Shown: in pieces, positions 14,953 through 15,722 of the stretch
Layout of the letters: each line of letters starts with the position of its first letter
Numbering within the stretch: position 1 is the stretch's first letter
Origin: an uncultured Lachnospiraceae bacterium
GTDB taxonomy: Bacteria > Bacillota > Clostridia > Lachnospirales > Lachnospiraceae
Assembly (NCBI GenBank): GCA_902766655.1
Contig: CACXEL010000166.1
Location: 1-15,722, forward strand
Direction: 5' to 3'
Length of the DNA stretch: 15,722 bases
Program-made: the position numbers and the translations under genes
Notes under the pieces: generated by a model
The model's input: the letters and a program-made list of their open reading frames with translations, nothing else
The model's database searches: none
Told to the model about the DNA's origin: nothing

Positions 14953-15444
14953 ATGAACTGTATAGCAGCTGTTGACAGCAACTGGGCCATCGGCAAGGAC
15001 AACAAGCTCCTGGTCTCGATTCCTGAAGACATGAAATATTTTCGGAAGATGACGGCGGGGGCGGTGCTCATTTACGGCCGCAGGACCCTCCAGTCCTTCC
15101 CTAACGGCGCGCCCCTCAAGGGCCGGCGGAACATCGTTCTGACCCGCCAGAAGGACTTCACGGCCCCTGGCGCCGAGATCGCCCATTCCGTGGAAGAAGC
15201 CCTCTCCCTTGTGGCAAATGAATCCCCCGACCGTGTCTTCGTGATCGGCGGCGACTCCGTCTACCGGGCCTTCCTGCCCCACTGCAGCAAGGCCTACATC
15301 ACCAGTATCGACTACGCCTACGCAGCCGACGCATGGTTCCCGGACCTTTCCGGGGATCCGGCCTGGCGGAAGACCGTGGAAGGGGAGGAGCGCACCTGCT
15401 TCGACCTCTGCTACAGCTTCGACGTCTGGGAACGCAGGGGATGA
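14953..15444 (+). CDS. folA: Dihydrofolate reductase
   Basis: A 163-residue enzyme reducing dihydrofolate to tetrahydrofolate with NADPH, closing the cycle opened by ThyA; it is the trimethoprim target in the family. Visible blocks are the N-terminal strand with AIGKDNKLL, the catalytic acidic residue D26 in IPEDMKYFRKMT, the nucleotide-binding GRRTLQSFP, and VFVIGGDSVYRAFLP near the second glycine motif. Length matches chromosomal DHFRs. GGAGG (14940-14944) lies 8 nt before the ATG. The mobile element's apparent left end begins about 6 nt after the stop, so folA looks intact but its native 3' flank is displaced. Confidence 0.96.
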   Translation: MNCIAAVDSNWAIGKDNKLLVSIPEDMKYFRKMTAGAVLIYGRRTLQSFPNGAPLKGRRNIVLTRQKDFTAPGAEIAHSVEEALSLVANESPDRVFVIGGDSVYRAFLPHCSKAYITSIDYAYAADAWFPDLSGDPAWRKTVEGEERTCFDLCYSFDVWERRG

Positions 15445-15476
15445 AAATGAGGGGCTGTGAAATAACTCCCCAACAG

Positions 15477-15511
15477 AAAAGACCATCTGGATTGAATCCA
15501 GATGGTCTTTT
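15477..15511 (+). terminator. Near-perfect palindrome with T-run inside the IS left end
   Basis: Arms 15477-15493 and 15495-15511 are perfect complements over 17 bp around one base, ending in a run of five T (15508-15512). It would terminate folA transcripts and shield the transposase gene from outside read-through. It may belong to the element and not to folA. Confidence 0.8.
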
Positions 15512-15532
15512 TGTGGTAAAATTTAGCTGCTC

Positions 15533-15722
15533 ATGAAAAATCCTACCACATCTTATTCTACTAATAAGCAGGCATATTTGCCACTGTTTCTTTCAGATTG
15601 TTTGGATTTTTTAGATCCCGTGCTCACATTTGACAGATTCATGGAGGGAATCGATTTACAAAAGTATCTGAGGAAGATCCCGAGATACAAGACGGGACGG
15701 ATCAGATATAATCCGGTCAACA
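15533..15722 (+). CDS. IS1182-family transposase, N-terminal fragment
   Basis: Sixty-three codons are visible from the ATG at 15533, and the frame is still open at the window edge. The stretch FLDPVLTFDRFMEGIDLQKY followed by LRKIPRYKTGRIRYNPVN matches the conserved N-terminus of IS1182-type DDE transposases, in which a DPV-F-F---ID block precedes a GRPRY-PV-like block. The catalytic core lies outside the window, so integrity cannot be judged. Codon use is AT-rich, unlike the neighbours, as expected for a recently acquired element. No strong ribosome site precedes the ATG, and TGTGGTA (15512-15518) can pair with TACCACA (15544-15550) across the start codon, which may keep expression low. Confidence 0.8.
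   Translation, partial: MKNPTTSYSTNKQAYLPLFLSDCLDFLDPVLTFDRFMEGIDLQKYLRKIPRYKTGRIRYNPVN

Larger units (their letters stand above)
15451..15722 (+). mobile_element. Left end of an IS1182-like insertion sequence (cut by the window edge)
   Basis: Base composition falls sharply to AT-rich about here. GGGGCTGTGAAATAACTCCCC (15451-15471) resembles the GGGGCTGT-type ends seen on many insertion sequences and is itself flanked by short G/C complements. It is followed by a terminator-like palindrome (15477-15511) and a transposase start. The right end and target duplication lie outside the window, so the exact boundary is inferred. Confidence 0.65.

Noticed and set aside
1..15722. CRISPR arrays, tRNA or rRNA genes, prophage, toxin-antitoxin or defence genes
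   Set aside because: I looked for regularly spaced repeats, tRNA-like cloverleaf ends and characteristic proteins and saw none. The repeats present are isolated palindromes.

Overview
The window reads as chromosome of a GC-rich Firmicute, most likely a Clostridia member near the Lachnospiraceae. This is inferred from strong AGGAGG-type ribosome sites, sigma-A style promoters, a CIRCE-like heat-shock operator, a lipoprotein-type PotD and an IS1182-type transposase start. Nearly all of the sequence is ordinary housekeeping or transport genes. I see no CRISPR array, prophage, toxin-antitoxin pair or defence island.

Layout, left to right. Positions 1-191 hold a 17-bp-stem palindrome flanked by 7-bp direct repeats, then an M32 metallocarboxypeptidase gene (192-1697). 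A promoter and a TTG-started hflK (1812-3026) follow, with hflC (3043-3906); their products should form the membrane complex that modulates the FtsH protease. A long perfect palindrome (3931-3991) separates hflC from a convergent AraC-family regulator (4003-4887, minus). That regulator is divergent from a polyamine-type ABC importer operon, potA-potB-potC-potD (5286-9059). The 398-bp divergent region holds a 10-bp inverted repeat overlapping the regulator's own promoter, and a GC-rich, hairpin-rich leader of about 200 nt ahead of potA.

A second palindrome of the same family (9082-9161) separates potD from lon (9274-11682). The lon promoter overlaps a CIRCE-like HrcA operator, so this Lon copy is probably heat-shock controlled. 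A clear intrinsic terminator ends lon. Next come malQ (12028-13779, an amylomaltase with an unusual C-terminal tail), thyA (13954-14802) and folA (14953-15444). ThyA and dihydrofolate reductase form the dTMP/folate cycle. The thyA ribosome site lies in a small hairpin. The window ends in the left part of an IS1182-like element, inserted within a few bases of the folA stop and cut off by the window edge.

The most unusual signals are non-coding: two related palindromic repeats with conserved loops, a third unrelated palindrome with apparent target duplication, the CIRCE-like site on lon, the structured pot leader and the thyA leader hairpins. None amounts to a proven new system.
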